The translations under genes and the position numbers were made by a program. The notes under the pieces are model-generated. The model ran no database searches, had not been told where the DNA came from, and was given only the letters and a program-made list of their open reading frames with translations. From Lysinibacillus sp. OF-1 (GTDB taxonomy: Bacteria; Bacillota; Bacilli; Bacillales_A; Planococcaceae), in assembly GCF_028356935.1 (NCBI RefSeq), contig NZ_CP102798.1, positions 1,860,001 to 1,924,000 of the forward strand: a stretch of DNA of 64,000 nt. Direction: 5' to 3'. Shown piece after piece: positions 33,855 through 42,730 of the stretch; the first letter of the stretch is position 1, and each line of letters begins with the position of its first letter.

Positions 33855-36173
33855 ATGTATTGGAAATTTGTGCGAAATGATGTGGCAAAGAGCAAGCTTA
33901 TAGCAGGTATCACGATACTGTTTGTGGCAGCTGCTGCTATGCTTGTCACGCTCTCGGCAATGCTCATTGTCCATTTAACAAGTGCGATGGAAACGATGAT
34001 GGAGCAAGCAGAAACGTCTCATTTTCTACAGATGCATGCAGGCAAAATTGATCAAGCACGACTCACTGAGTTTGCGGAACGTGATGAACGTGTAGACGAA
34101 TTTCAGGTCAATGAATTTCTCAATGTAGATGGGGCCAAGATCCATATTGCTGGCACCACACTAGCGCATAGTGTACAGGACAATGGCTTTAGTACGCAAA
34201 GTGAGAAATTCGATTATTTACTGGACCTGGATGGTCATGTAATTGAAGTGGCGAATGGCGATATTTATGTGCCAATAGGCTATTGGAAGGATGGGACAGC
34301 CAAACTGGGTGACACCGTGATTGTTCAAGATAAGCACTTGACGATTGCAGGATTTTTACGAGATTCACAAATGAATGCTATGCTGGCCTCTTCAAAACGC
34401 TTTCTTGTCAGTGACCAGGACTATGCAGCCATCCAGGGAGCGGGCACGGTTGAATATTTGATTGAATTTCGGTTAAACGATTTGGCTGAATTAAAAGATT
34501 TTGAAGAAGCCTACACACGTGCAGGGTTAGAAGCGAATGGACCATCCATTACGTTGCCGCTATTCAAAATGCTAAATGCACTATCGGATGGGCTAATGAT
34601 TGCTGTCATTTTATTAATTAGCCTTCTTGTAGTATTCATTGCTTTTATGTGTATTCGTTTTACATTACTCACGAAGATGGAAGAGGATTATCGCGAAATT
34701 GGTGTCATGAAAGCGATTGGCATTCGTGTTGCGGATATTCAAAAGATGTATTTTGCCAAATATGCTGTGATCACGGTAATAGGCTGTATGCTAGGGTTTG
34801 CTAGCTCTTTCTTGCTTCGAGATAGGCTACTTGAAAATATCCGTTTGTTCATGGGGGAAACGGGCAATACCTCACTGATTTGGCTGTTCACCTTCATCGG
34901 GCTATTGCTCGTATTTATCGTGATAATGGGCTATGTACAATCTGTTCTGAAACAATTTCGCAAGCTATCAGCCACTCAGGCGTTGCGTTTTGGTACAACA
35001 CAAGGAAAAACACAGCATACAAAATGGTTGAACCTCAGCTCAAATAAAAGACTTCCCATTAATCTCTTTCTTGGGGTGAAGGATGTCCTGTCACGGAAAA
35101 GGCTGTATGCCACTATGCTGGTCGTCTTACTCCTGGCAACATTTATCATCATTGTACCTCATAATTTACACAATACAATTGCCGCCAAAAGCTTTATGAC
35201 GTATATGGGCATTGGCAATAGTGATATTCGAATAGATGTCCCACAAAGCAAGCAAACTGCCCAGCAGGTGGCAGCTGTCATTAAGACATTAGAACAAGAC
35301 AAAGCAATCGAGCATTATAGTGTGTTGACGACAAAAAAATTCACGACAATGGCTGATGATGGCTCGGAAGCAAGCTTAAAAACAGAGCTGGGCGACCATA
35401 CCATTTTCCCAGTAGAATATGCACATGGCAGGGCACCAATTGCCCACAATGAAATCGCGCTTTCTGTGCTAAATGCTGAAGAGCTTCACAAAAAGGTTGG
35501 CGATGCTATGTCATTGATCATTCATGGTGAAGTGAAGGATTTGATTGTTAGCGGCATTTATTCTGATATTACGAATGGTGGCAAGACAGCAAAGGCAGCT
35601 TTCTTTGACCATTCTACAGAAAGTATGTGGAGTGTCATCTATGGAACGATGTCTAAGCCATCGCAGGTCGAGGAGAAGCGAAAGGAATATGCAGAAACAT
35701 TTTCTTTTGCAAAGGTCTCAGGCATTGATGATTATATCAACCAAACCTTTAGCACGACCATCCATGCCATTGAAAAAGCATCTCGTGCAGCACTTGCCAT
35801 AGCCCTCTTGCTATGTTTGCTCGTCACGCTGTTATTTATGAACATGCTAATGGCGAAGGATCAAACATCTATCGCTATTATGAAGGCATTAGGCTTTACC
35901 AACAGAGATATCGCTACACAATATGCGGCTCGAGCCGTGTTTGTTTTACTATTGGCTATAACAATGGGGACGTTCCTCGCCAACACGCTAGGTGAGCTTG
36001 TGACAAGTACGGTTATCGCATCATTTGGTGCGGCTTCATTTAAGTTTACGATTCAACCTCTAGCGGCCTATGTTTTTTGCCCATTAGCGCTCACAAGCGT
36101 TGTTCTGCTAGCTACACTCATAGGTACGTCCAGGGCGGGGCATGTCAAAATGATGGACCATATAAAGGAGTAG
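33855..36173 (+). CDS. ABC transporter permease, FtsX/MacB type
   Basis: A 772-residue permease with two FtsX domains. The first TM is at about residues 15-38 with a long extracytoplasmic domain (to about 235), followed by three TM helices; the pattern repeats with TM segments near 410-430 and 630-760. FtsX motif YREIGVMKAIGIRVADIQKMY recurs in the second half as IAIMKALGFTNRDIATQY. Such permeases act as mechanotransmitters or exporters of peptides and lipids. AGAGGTGA precedes the ATG. Partner ATPase follows 6 bases later. Confidence 0.9.
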   Translation: MYWKFVRNDVAKSKLIAGITILFVAAAAMLVTLSAMLIVHLTSAMETMMEQAETSHFLQMHAGKIDQARLTEFAERDERVDEFQVNEFLNVDGAKIHIAGTTLAHSVQDNGFSTQSEKFDYLLDLDGHVIEVANGDIYVPIGYWKDGTAKLGDTVIVQDKHLTIAGFLRDSQMNAMLASSKRFLVSDQDYAAIQGAGTVEYLIEFRLNDLAELKDFEEAYTRAGLEANGPSITLPLFKMLNALSDGLMIAVILLISLLVVFIAFMCIRFTLLTKMEEDYREIGVMKAIGIRVADIQKMYFAKYAVITVIGCMLGFASSFLLRDRLLENIRLFMGETGNTSLIWLFTFIGLLLVFIVIMGYVQSVLKQFRKLSATQALRFGTTQGKTQHTKWLNLSSNKRLPINLFLGVKDVLSRKRLYATMLVVLLLATFIIIVPHNLHNTIAAKSFMTYMGIGNSDIRIDVPQSKQTAQQVAAVIKTLEQDKAIEHYSVLTTKKFTTMADDGSEASLKTELGDHTIFPVEYAHGRAPIAHNEIALSVLNAEELHKKVGDAMSLIIHGEVKDLIVSGIYSDITNGGKTAKAAFFDHSTESMWSVIYGTMSKPSQVEEKRKEYAETFSFAKVSGIDDYINQTFSTTIHAIEKASRAALAIALLLCLLVTLLFMNMLMAKDQTSIAIMKALGFTNRDIATQYAARAVFVLLLAITMGTFLANTLGELVTSTVIASFGAASFKFTIQPLAAYVFCPLALTSVVLLATLIGTSRAGHVKMMDHIKE

Positions 36174-36179
36174 AACCTT

Positions 36180-36935
36180 ATGAAACTAGTGAGTGGTAAG
36201 CAAATAGCAAAGTCATTTCAGGTCGGCGATGAACAGTATAATGTGTTAATGAATATATCCGTTACAATAAATAAAGGGGAGTTCGTTGCCATTATGGGGC
36301 CCTCTGGCTGTGGGAAATCGACACTCTTGTATGCACTTAGTGGGATGGACACTATCGATCATGGGCAAGTGATCTTTGATGGCATGGATTTAGCCTCACT
36401 TCGTGACAATGAGCTTGCGGATTTGCGCAGAACAAGAATGGGCTTTGTGTTTCAGCAGCCGACCTTTCTAAAAAACTTAAATATCCTTGATAATATTTTG
36501 TTACCTGCGATGCGTGATCAACGAAAAAATGTGAGCATCTTAACAGACAAAGCGCTGTCCATCATGGAAAAAATGGGGATTGCGGATTTAGCAAAGCGAG
36601 ATTTGACACAAGTTTCTGGCGGACAATTGCAACGAGCAGGCATCTGTCGTGCATTGATTAGCGATCCTCTAATGATTTTTGGAGATGAACCAACAGGTGC
36701 TCTAAATTCAACGTCTGCACAGGAAATCATGGATTTATTCACGGTCATCAATAGCGAGGGCACAACAATCATGCTCGTGACACATGACCCAAAAATTGCT
36801 GCCAGAACGGAGCGTATTCTCTTTATGTGTGATGGAGCCATCGTAAATGAGCTACGATTGCCCACCTTTACAGGCATAGATTTAGACGATAGAATGGCCA
36901 AAGTAGTGGCTACTATGCGAGAAATAGGTATTTAA
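36180..36935 (+). CDS. ABC transporter ATPase, MacB/LolD type
   Basis: A 251-residue ATPase: Walker A GPSGCGKST near residue 40, QQPTFLKNLNILDN, signature VSGGQLQRAGI, Walker B IFGDEPTGALN (typical LolD/MacB DEPTGAL), H-loop THDP. A C-terminal tail of about 30 residues follows. It pairs with the permease at 33855 and is followed by a terminator, so the TetR-permease-ATPase set is a closed unit. Confidence 0.92.
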   Translation: MKLVSGKQIAKSFQVGDEQYNVLMNISVTINKGEFVAIMGPSGCGKSTLLYALSGMDTIDHGQVIFDGMDLASLRDNELADLRRTRMGFVFQQPTFLKNLNILDNILLPAMRDQRKNVSILTDKALSIMEKMGIADLAKRDLTQVSGGQLQRAGICRALISDPLMIFGDEPTGALNSTSAQEIMDLFTVINSEGTTIMLVTHDPKIAARTERILFMCDGAIVNELRLPTFTGIDLDDRMAKVVATMREIGI

Positions 36936-36944
36936 ATAGATGAG

Positions 36945-36979
36945 AATCCGTAATGATTAAAAAATTACGGATTTTTTTT
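36945..36979 (+). terminator. Terminator of the TetR/ABC unit
   Basis: AATCCGTAAT and ATTACGGATT, then eight T. Confidence 0.9.
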
Positions 36980-36987
36980 GTGAAAAT

Positions 36988-37016
36988 TGAATCGTAATAG
37001 CAGTGGCGTCCGTCAG
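36988..37016 (+). promoter_or_regulatory. ECF-type promoter of the second sigma-factor gene
   Basis: TGAATC (36988-36993), 17 bases, CGTCAG (37011-37016). Spacing equals that of the promoter at 28126, and both are followed by AGTGT; an autoregulated ECF promoter is likely. Confidence 0.6.
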
Positions 37017-37040
37017 TAGTGTAGAAAGAAGGTGAGAGCA

Positions 37041-37559
37041 ATGATGGATATTGAACAGATAATCGAGGAGCATGGTGATTACTTGCTAAAGGTCGCCTAT
37101 CTATATGTGAAAAATAAGACGACAGCAGAAGACATTGTGCAGGATGTGTTCATCGCCTTTTATCAAAAGCAGGAACAGTTTCGCCAGGAAGCATCATTGC
37201 GTACATATTTAGTGAAAATGACGGTTAATCGAAGTCATGATTATTTACGGAGTTGGAAAAGCAAACGGCTGACACTGTTTGAAAAGATTACAGGGCGCAC
37301 GACAACGGTTACACCTGAAAAGGAGATGCTAGAGAAATCCGTCAAAAAAGAGCTAATGGAGGCATTGTTTACGTTATCAGTCGCCTATCGAGAGGTCTTG
37401 ATTTTGTATTATTTTGAGGAGATGACGACTGTGGAAATTGCCCAGCTCGTGCATTGTCCAGAAGCAACAATTCGTACAAGACTACAGCGAGCCCGTAAAC
37501 AGCTGGCAGCAGCAATGGGTGACTTTGATTGGGAGGGGCTACGTCATGAATCAATTTAA
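37041..37559 (+). CDS. ECF RNA polymerase sigma factor
   Basis: A 172-residue sigma-70 group 4 protein: region 2 AYLYVKNKTTAEDIVQDVF, region 4 SVAYREVLILYYFEEMTTVEIAQL and ATIRTRLQRARKQL. Clear paralogue of the protein at 28172, with matching N-terminus (IIEEHGDYLLKVAY against IIDEHAEHLLRLAY). AGAAGGTGA precedes ATG 37041; ATG 37044 is equally possible. It overlaps the next gene by 14 bases. Confidence 0.9.
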   Translation: MMDIEQIIEEHGDYLLKVAYLYVKNKTTAEDIVQDVFIAFYQKQEQFRQEASLRTYLVKMTVNRSHDYLRSWKSKRLTLFEKITGRTTTVTPEKEMLEKSVKKELMEALFTLSVAYREVLILYYFEEMTTVEIAQLVHCPEATIRTRLQRARKQLAAAMGDFDWEGLRHESI

Positions 37560-38208
37560 AGAGGATTTGCTTAAGGAGCTACAGGATGTCAAGCTCTCAC
37601 AACAGCGCAAGCAATTAATCGCTGACAAAGCGCGACGACAAGGGCAACGTAAAACAGGAGGGGAATGGACATATCGTCTCGTGCTGGCAACCTTTACTGT
37701 TTTCGTCATTGGTTTTAGCTATATTTTGACACAGCAAAAGGAACAACGTACCACAGGACAGCAAGCAGCTAGTACATCATCAGATACATGGCACTGGTGG
37801 TCCCTTTTTGACTCCGATTATGTAAGAGGCATGTTATTGCTTGGTATATTTATCGGAGCAACTTTTATTGTCAAGCGTTTGTTAGTGAAAAAAGGATATG
37901 GCCTACCTGTTTGTATTGAATGTGGGGAGAGCTGGTCTGAGAAAGATGCACGTAAGTTGTATCGCAAAAATGGTGAAATTGTGTGCCCTCATTGTGGACA
38001 AAAACAATATCGCACAAAAAAATCCATTCAAATCAGTGGTGTGATGACGATGCCAGTGCCGTTATTGATTATGCTGCAGCATGTTTTCCAACATTTTGTT
38101 ATCGGACTTATTTTCTTTTTAGTGGGCATGTTCTTTTATCATCATCAAATTGCGCCATATGTGTTTAAGCTGCAAGAAAAAGATCCAATGAATGAACCTT
38201 TATGGTAA
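37546..38208 (+). CDS. Membrane protein with CxxC-20-CxxC zinc ribbon, probable anti-sigma
   Basis: A 220-residue protein: about 40 basic/helical cytoplasmic residues, TM near 45-64, TM near 92-112, a cytoplasmic ribbon in which CIEC and CPHC are separated by exactly 20 residues, then two TM helices near 170-205. The ribbon and final TM pair match the TIGR04104 family (CxxC-20-CxxC membrane zinc finger), normally only about 100 residues; the N-terminal third is extra. ATG 37546 follows GGGAGGGG and lies inside the end of the sigma gene, the position of an anti-sigma factor. A metal- or redox-responsive anti-sigma role is inferred. Confidence 0.75.
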   Translation: MNQFKEDLLKELQDVKLSQQRKQLIADKARRQGQRKTGGEWTYRLVLATFTVFVIGFSYILTQQKEQRTTGQQAASTSSDTWHWWSLFDSDYVRGMLLLGIFIGATFIVKRLLVKKGYGLPVCIECGESWSEKDARKLYRKNGEIVCPHCGQKQYRTKKSIQISGVMTMPVPLLIMLQHVFQHFVIGLIFFLVGMFFYHHQIAPYVFKLQEKDPMNEPLW

Positions 38209-38220
38209 TCATTTTGAAAG

Positions 38221-38256
38221 GAAATTGCTATTGTAATCTAGCAATTTCTTTTTTTA
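38221..38256 (+). terminator. Terminator of the second ECF operon
   Basis: GAAATTGCTA and TAGCAATTTC, loop of 8, then seven T. Confidence 0.9.
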
Positions 38257-38268
38257 TTCGAAAATAGA

Positions 38269-38327
38269 TTGACAACGGTTTTTATTTGCTTTATCTTTGT
38301 GTTAACTTATTTTAATTATTGGTTAAC
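38269..38327 (+). promoter_or_regulatory. bioY promoter with BirA operator
   Basis: TTGACA (38269-38274) and TATCTT (38292-38297) with a 17-bp spacer form the promoter. GTTAAC occurs at 38301-38306 and again at 38322-38327, separated by 15 bases, the layout of Gram-positive BirA operators (GTTAAC-N15-GTTAAC). Located over the start point, it would let BirA-biotinyl-AMP repress bioY. Confidence 0.82.
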
Positions 38328-38349
38328 GTACAAGGGGAGGCTTTTTACA

Positions 38350-38901
38350 TTGAAAAAAGGAAGTACATATCAATACGTGTTAGCAGCATTTGGGGCAGCG
38401 ATTATCGCCGTTCTAGCACAAGTAACGATTCCACTACCACTTATTCCGATTACAGGACAAACTTTAGCGGTTGGAATTGTCGTAACCATTTTAGGGACAA
38501 GATTAGGGACGATATCTGTCCTGCTCTATATACTATTAGGCGCAGTAGGTTTACCTGTATTTAGCGGGATGTCAGGCGGACTCGGAATTTTAGTTGGTCC
38601 AACAGGCGGATATATTGTCGGTTTCCTTGTCACAGCGATTATTATGGGCTTATACTTAGATCAATTTGGTATTACATTTGTTCACGCTATTATTGCGAAT
38701 ATTATTGGCATGATCATCACATTAGCGTTCGGAACAGTGTGGTTAAAAATTGTAGCAGAATACACATGGACAGCTGCCTTTATGGGTGGTGTTGCACCAT
38801 TTATCGTAGTGGGGATCGTCAAAGCGGTACTTGCAGCGTGGATTGGTGTCATTGTCCGTCGTCGCTTAGAGAGCGCACATTTAATTGAAGCAACAGCATA
38901 G
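38350..38901 (+). CDS. bioY: Biotin transporter BioY
   Basis: A 183-residue ECF-type substrate-binding membrane protein with six TM helices. Family motifs: TIPLPLIPITGQTLAVG near residue 25 and GAVGLPVFSGMSGGLGILVGPTGGY near 70-95, the biotin-binding region. It binds biotin and imports it alone or with the EcfAA'T module, which is not in this window. TTG 38350 is chosen because GGGGAGG (38334-38340) lies 9 bases before it. The BirA operator upstream supports biotin control. Confidence 0.93.
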   Translation: MKKGSTYQYVLAAFGAAIIAVLAQVTIPLPLIPITGQTLAVGIVVTILGTRLGTISVLLYILLGAVGLPVFSGMSGGLGILVGPTGGYIVGFLVTAIIMGLYLDQFGITFVHAIIANIIGMIITLAFGTVWLKIVAEYTWTAAFMGGVAPFIVVGIVKAVLAAWIGVIVRRRLESAHLIEATA

Positions 38902-38919
38902 GACATGGGAGGAATTGTT

Positions 38920-40494
38920 TTGGCAACATTATGGACAGGTGGCAAGATTTACACGATGGCTCAGATTGGTGAAACAGTGGAAGCAGTCCTTGTAGAAGAT
39001 GGAAAAATTGTGGCGACAGGCTCAGTGGAGAGCTTGTCGCCACTAGCTGCTTCTATCCAACATTTAGAGGGCAAGACCATGTATCCTGGTTTTGTAGACA
39101 GTCATTTACATATTATTGGCTACGGAGAAAAACTTAAGCATCTTGATGTCTCAGCAGTTACCAGTAAAGAGGCATTACTTGAGAAGCTTCAGGAGCGAAT
39201 GTCCGAGGCATCAGCACATGAATGGGTCATTGCGATTGGGCTAAATGAAAACCAATTTGAGGAGCCCATTTTCCCAACTTTAGCGGAGCTAGATGCCCTT
39301 GGAGAGGCCCATTTAATCATTAAACGGAGCTGTCATCATTTGATCTTAGCCAATACTAAGGCACTCACTTTTGCAGGAATTACACATGATACACCTTCAC
39401 CAGAGGGCGGTGTCATTGACAAAGTCGACGGTCAGCTCACAGGTGTACTAAAGGACGCAGCATTGTATTTAATTGTCAACCATATGCCGCATATTACACC
39501 TGCGTATATCGAGGATGCTTTGGCAAAAGCGGTGGCCTCGCTCCAATCCTATGGTTTAGTAGGAGGGCATTCTGAGGACTTAAGCTATTACGGACCACCA
39601 AGCCAACCGATTCTGGCTTATCGTAAAATCGTGGAGGCACAGCAATCCTTTAAAGTTCATTTATTACAGCATCATACGGTCTTTGAAGCGGTCGCAAAAA
39701 TGGATTTAGCCTCATCACCATTTTTAGAGTTTGGCGCTATGAAAATTTTTATTGACGGAGCCTTTGGCGGTCGCACGGCGGCACTACGTCAACCGTATAG
39801 TGATGACTCTAACAATGCTGGGATGCTCATTCATACAACAGAGCAATTAACGACCTATGTTCAGCTTGCTCGTCAGTACGGACAAACTGTGGCCGTGCAT
39901 ACGATTGGAGATTTAGCAATAGCAACGATTTTAGACGTTTTTGCGGCCTATCCGCCGCAGGATGGTCAGTTTGATCGCGTGATTCACTGTAGTTTAGTCG
40001 ATGATGAACTATTAGCCAAGCTAGCTACTTTACCTGTTGCGGTAGATATGCAGCCGCAATTTGTACAGGGAGAATATCAAGCAGAGTTATCGAGACTTGG
40101 AGAGGAGCGCGTTCAAGGCTTACATCCTTTAAAGTCGCTTCTTGACCGAGGGCTGATTGTGGCAGGGGGCAGTGACGCCCCGATTGAGGTTCCCAATCCG
40201 CTACAAGGCATTTACGCTGCTGTCACAAGAAGAAATATTGGCGAAAGCCATGAGGGCTATAATCCGCAGGAGAAAATTTCACGGTTTGAGGCCGTCCATC
40301 TGTATACCGTAGGAGCAGCCGAAATAATCGGTCAGTCACATAAGCGTGGCAAAATTGCAGCAGGCTATGCAGCCGATTTTACGGTTTTACAGGAGGATCT
40401 TTTTACTGTAGATATTGAACAACTACCACATATACAAGTAGCTTGTACGGTGGTGGATGGGAAGATGGTATATGAAAATCGCTGTGAAGGATAA
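38920..40494 (+). CDS. Amidohydrolase, YtcJ/NfdA-like
   Basis: A 524-residue amidohydrolase of the YtcJ group. Metal ligands: GFVDSHLHIIG near residue 52, carboxylated-lysine region FGAMKIFIDGAFGG, HTIGDLAI, GSDAPIE near the C-terminus. The group hydrolyses N-substituted formamides or similar amides; the substrate here is unknown. TTG 38920 is taken as start, 7 bases after GGAGG; the ATG at 38905 precedes that site. It is 18 bases downstream of bioY and may be co-transcribed, though a biotin link is not evident. Confidence 0.87.
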   Translation: MATLWTGGKIYTMAQIGETVEAVLVEDGKIVATGSVESLSPLAASIQHLEGKTMYPGFVDSHLHIIGYGEKLKHLDVSAVTSKEALLEKLQERMSEASAHEWVIAIGLNENQFEEPIFPTLAELDALGEAHLIIKRSCHHLILANTKALTFAGITHDTPSPEGGVIDKVDGQLTGVLKDAALYLIVNHMPHITPAYIEDALAKAVASLQSYGLVGGHSEDLSYYGPPSQPILAYRKIVEAQQSFKVHLLQHHTVFEAVAKMDLASSPFLEFGAMKIFIDGAFGGRTAALRQPYSDDSNNAGMLIHTTEQLTTYVQLARQYGQTVAVHTIGDLAIATILDVFAAYPPQDGQFDRVIHCSLVDDELLAKLATLPVAVDMQPQFVQGEYQAELSRLGEERVQGLHPLKSLLDRGLIVAGGSDAPIEVPNPLQGIYAAVTRRNIGESHEGYNPQEKISRFEAVHLYTVGAAEIIGQSHKRGKIAAGYAADFTVLQEDLFTVDIEQLPHIQVACTVVDGKMVYENRCEG

Positions 40495-40518
40495 CCTTTG
40501 CAGCGATTTTTTCTCGGT

Positions 40519-40728
40519 CTATTGTTTGTCAGCCAAATTTTTTACTTGCTGCTCTAAGCTCGATACACGTTTTGTTAAGTCCTCTACTTGCTGTTGCATG
40601 GTTGGTGGAGGAGGCACAGGGACGGTTGACTTCATTTTTTTAATCATATGAATCATCACGAAAAAGATAGCTAGAAACATACATAAAAGAACAGTTGTAC
40701 TAATGATATCGCCAAGAGTGAATTTCAT
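40519..40728 (-). CDS. Small single-TM coiled-coil protein
   Basis: A 69-residue protein with one TM helix (about residues 8-30), a proline-rich linker (PVPPPPT) and a C-terminal coiled coil (QQVEDLTKRVSSLEQQVKNL). AAAGGAG lies 7 bases before the ATG at 40728. It resembles short DUF4083-like membrane proteins; function unknown. Convergent with the amidohydrolase gene. Confidence 0.7.
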   Translation of the reverse strand: MKFTLGDIISTTVLLCMFLAIFFVMIHMIKKMKSTVPVPPPPTMQQQVEDLTKRVSSLEQQVKNLADKQ

Positions 40729-40952
40729 GTTTGCGCTCCTTTCTCTAGTGGGTATCTAGTTATATACTGGATAGCAACATGAAAAGTTTCAAAAAAATGG
40801 AGAAAGTCACGATAAATACACAAATCTTCTCTTACTTTGATGCATAGGATACTTGAACAAATTGCTATTTTAGCGGCTTTCAGTACTGTGCTATAGCTAT
40901 TTGAACATACGTTAGAAGAGAGCTATTTTAACAGCATGACAGGGGTGAGTAC

Positions 40953-42722
40953 GTGCACAAGGCAGGACAAGTAATGCGACAGGCTGTCCACAATATTTAT
41001 GCGTATCGGTTAGATTATGTACAAGTTTTCGCATTGATTAGAATTTTTCAGTTTTTATTGATAATCCCTGTAACCTCGATCGTCTTGAAGCTCATGCTCC
41101 GAGTAACAGGGTATACACATATTACTGAGCAAAATTGGCAAAGCTTTGTGGCGCATCCCTTTGTCATCATGATGATTTGTCTATTAATTTTGCTGTTTTT
41201 ATTATTTGTTTATTATGAAATGGGCTTTCTCTTTCTTATGGCCTTTCATCAGCAAAGGGGGATGCGCTATCGCTTTCTTCCTTTATGGCAGCAATTGAAT
41301 CGAAAAGTTATTTATTTTTTTAGTGTCCAAGTCTTATTTTTAATTGTCTATCTTGCCCTATTAATGCCATTAGCTTCCTTTATGCTACCACTTACCTTAA
41401 CGCAATCCGTTTCTCTGCCACATTTTTTAACAGACGAAATAATGAGCAGTCGAGCTGGTAGGCTAGCATATGCTGCGGTGGCAAGTATCGTGGTGATGAT
41501 CGGCATTCGTAGTATTTTAACGTTACCAATTTTTACAATCCAGCCCAACATCTCGATTCTACGTTCCTTTAAGCAAAGCTGGCATTTTTCTAAACGAGGT
41601 TTATTTGAACTGTTAGTATTATTAGCGATGCTTTTAACAGGTCATTTGCTAATGATGCTAGGAATAACGGTCATCAGTACGTTTCCGCTCTATTTAATAG
41701 AGCGCATAATGCCGAGCGCAGCATTGGTCACAGCGGGGCTTACACTTGCCTTGTTGGAAATGGTCTTTGTAGTGCTATTTAGTTTATTACAGGCTATGTT
41801 TTCACAAGTCATGGTTGCCATTACGTATAACACGCCAGTGCTAGGCAAAGTCAGAGTGGCTACCAAGAGACAGCGACGCTATAAGCCATTACTATTGATC
41901 AGTTTCATCGTTTTTATCGTATTAAGTATGATGAACATCAATTCTTTAGAGAAAAGTGTTTATGCCCCAGATACTAAAATTATTGCCCATCGAGGCTATG
42001 TTGCAGGTAATGTAGAAAATACGATTAGCGGGTTAGTAAATGCAGCGAATGCGGGGGCAGATTTAATTGAAATCGATATTCAGCAAACCGTAGATGGTGA
42101 ATTTGTTGTCTTTCATGATCGAACATTAAGACGGCTAGCCGGTAAAAACGGTGTCATTGCGAATATGACCCTAAGTGAACTAAAGTCATTAACCATTCAC
42201 CAAAATGGCTACAGCGATAAAATTGCATCTTTAGAGGATTGTATCGAAATTGCCAAAGCGTTAGATGTGGCGTTATTAATCGAATTAAAGGTGCACGGCC
42301 AAGAAACGGAAGATGTTTTACCTAAATTAGTCGAGAAGCTACGTCAATACAAGGTGCTGGATTCCTACTATGTGCAATCCGCTGATGTACAGAAAATGGC
42401 GCAATTAAAAAAATTGGTGCCCAATTTGCGAGTGGGCATTGTCTATGCACTCAACATCGGACCAATGGAGGAAAATGTTGATTTTATCGCATTAGAAGAA
42501 TCCTGGGTAACCGAGCAGCTGATTGAGGAATTAAAGCAGCACCCAACTGACCTATTTGTTTGGACACTCAATGACGACCGTTCCTTGCAAACCTTTATTG
42601 AAAAAAACGTCAGCGGCGTCATCACCGACCACCCCGACGTCGCCCGCGAGCTAAGAGCACAACAAAGCGAACATCAATACTTCTTACAGCGCATCCTCAA
42701 TCGACTGCAATTTATCTTTTGA
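40953..42722 (+). CDS. Glycerophosphodiester phosphodiesterase with membrane domain
   Basis: A 589-residue two-part protein. Residues 1 to about 330 hold some six to eight TM helices of the glycerophosphoryl diester phosphodiesterase membrane domain. Residues about 340-575 form a GDPD barrel: catalytic His346 in IIAHRGY, metal ligands in EIDIQQTVDGEFVVFHD, LLIELKVHG, and WTLNDDRSL at the end. It hydrolyses glycerophosphodiesters or lipoteichoic-acid-like substrates at the membrane. Start GTG 40953 behind AGGGGTGAG. The last 40 codons are GC-rich compared with the rest and run into the repeat array. Confidence 0.88.
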   Translation: MHKAGQVMRQAVHNIYAYRLDYVQVFALIRIFQFLLIIPVTSIVLKLMLRVTGYTHITEQNWQSFVAHPFVIMMICLLILLFLLFVYYEMGFLFLMAFHQQRGMRYRFLPLWQQLNRKVIYFFSVQVLFLIVYLALLMPLASFMLPLTLTQSVSLPHFLTDEIMSSRAGRLAYAAVASIVVMIGIRSILTLPIFTIQPNISILRSFKQSWHFSKRGLFELLVLLAMLLTGHLLMMLGITVISTFPLYLIERIMPSAALVTAGLTLALLEMVFVVLFSLLQAMFSQVMVAITYNTPVLGKVRVATKRQRRYKPLLLISFIVFIVLSMMNINSLEKSVYAPDTKIIAHRGYVAGNVENTISGLVNAANAGADLIEIDIQQTVDGEFVVFHDRTLRRLAGKNGVIANMTLSELKSLTIHQNGYSDKIASLEDCIEIAKALDVALLIELKVHGQETEDVLPKLVEKLRQYKVLDSYYVQSADVQKMAQLKKLVPNLRVGIVYALNIGPMEENVDFIALEESWVTEQLIEELKQHPTDLFVWTLNDDRSLQTFIEKNVSGVITDHPDVARELRAQQSEHQYFLQRILNRLQFIF

Positions 42723-42730
42723 GGGAAGCG

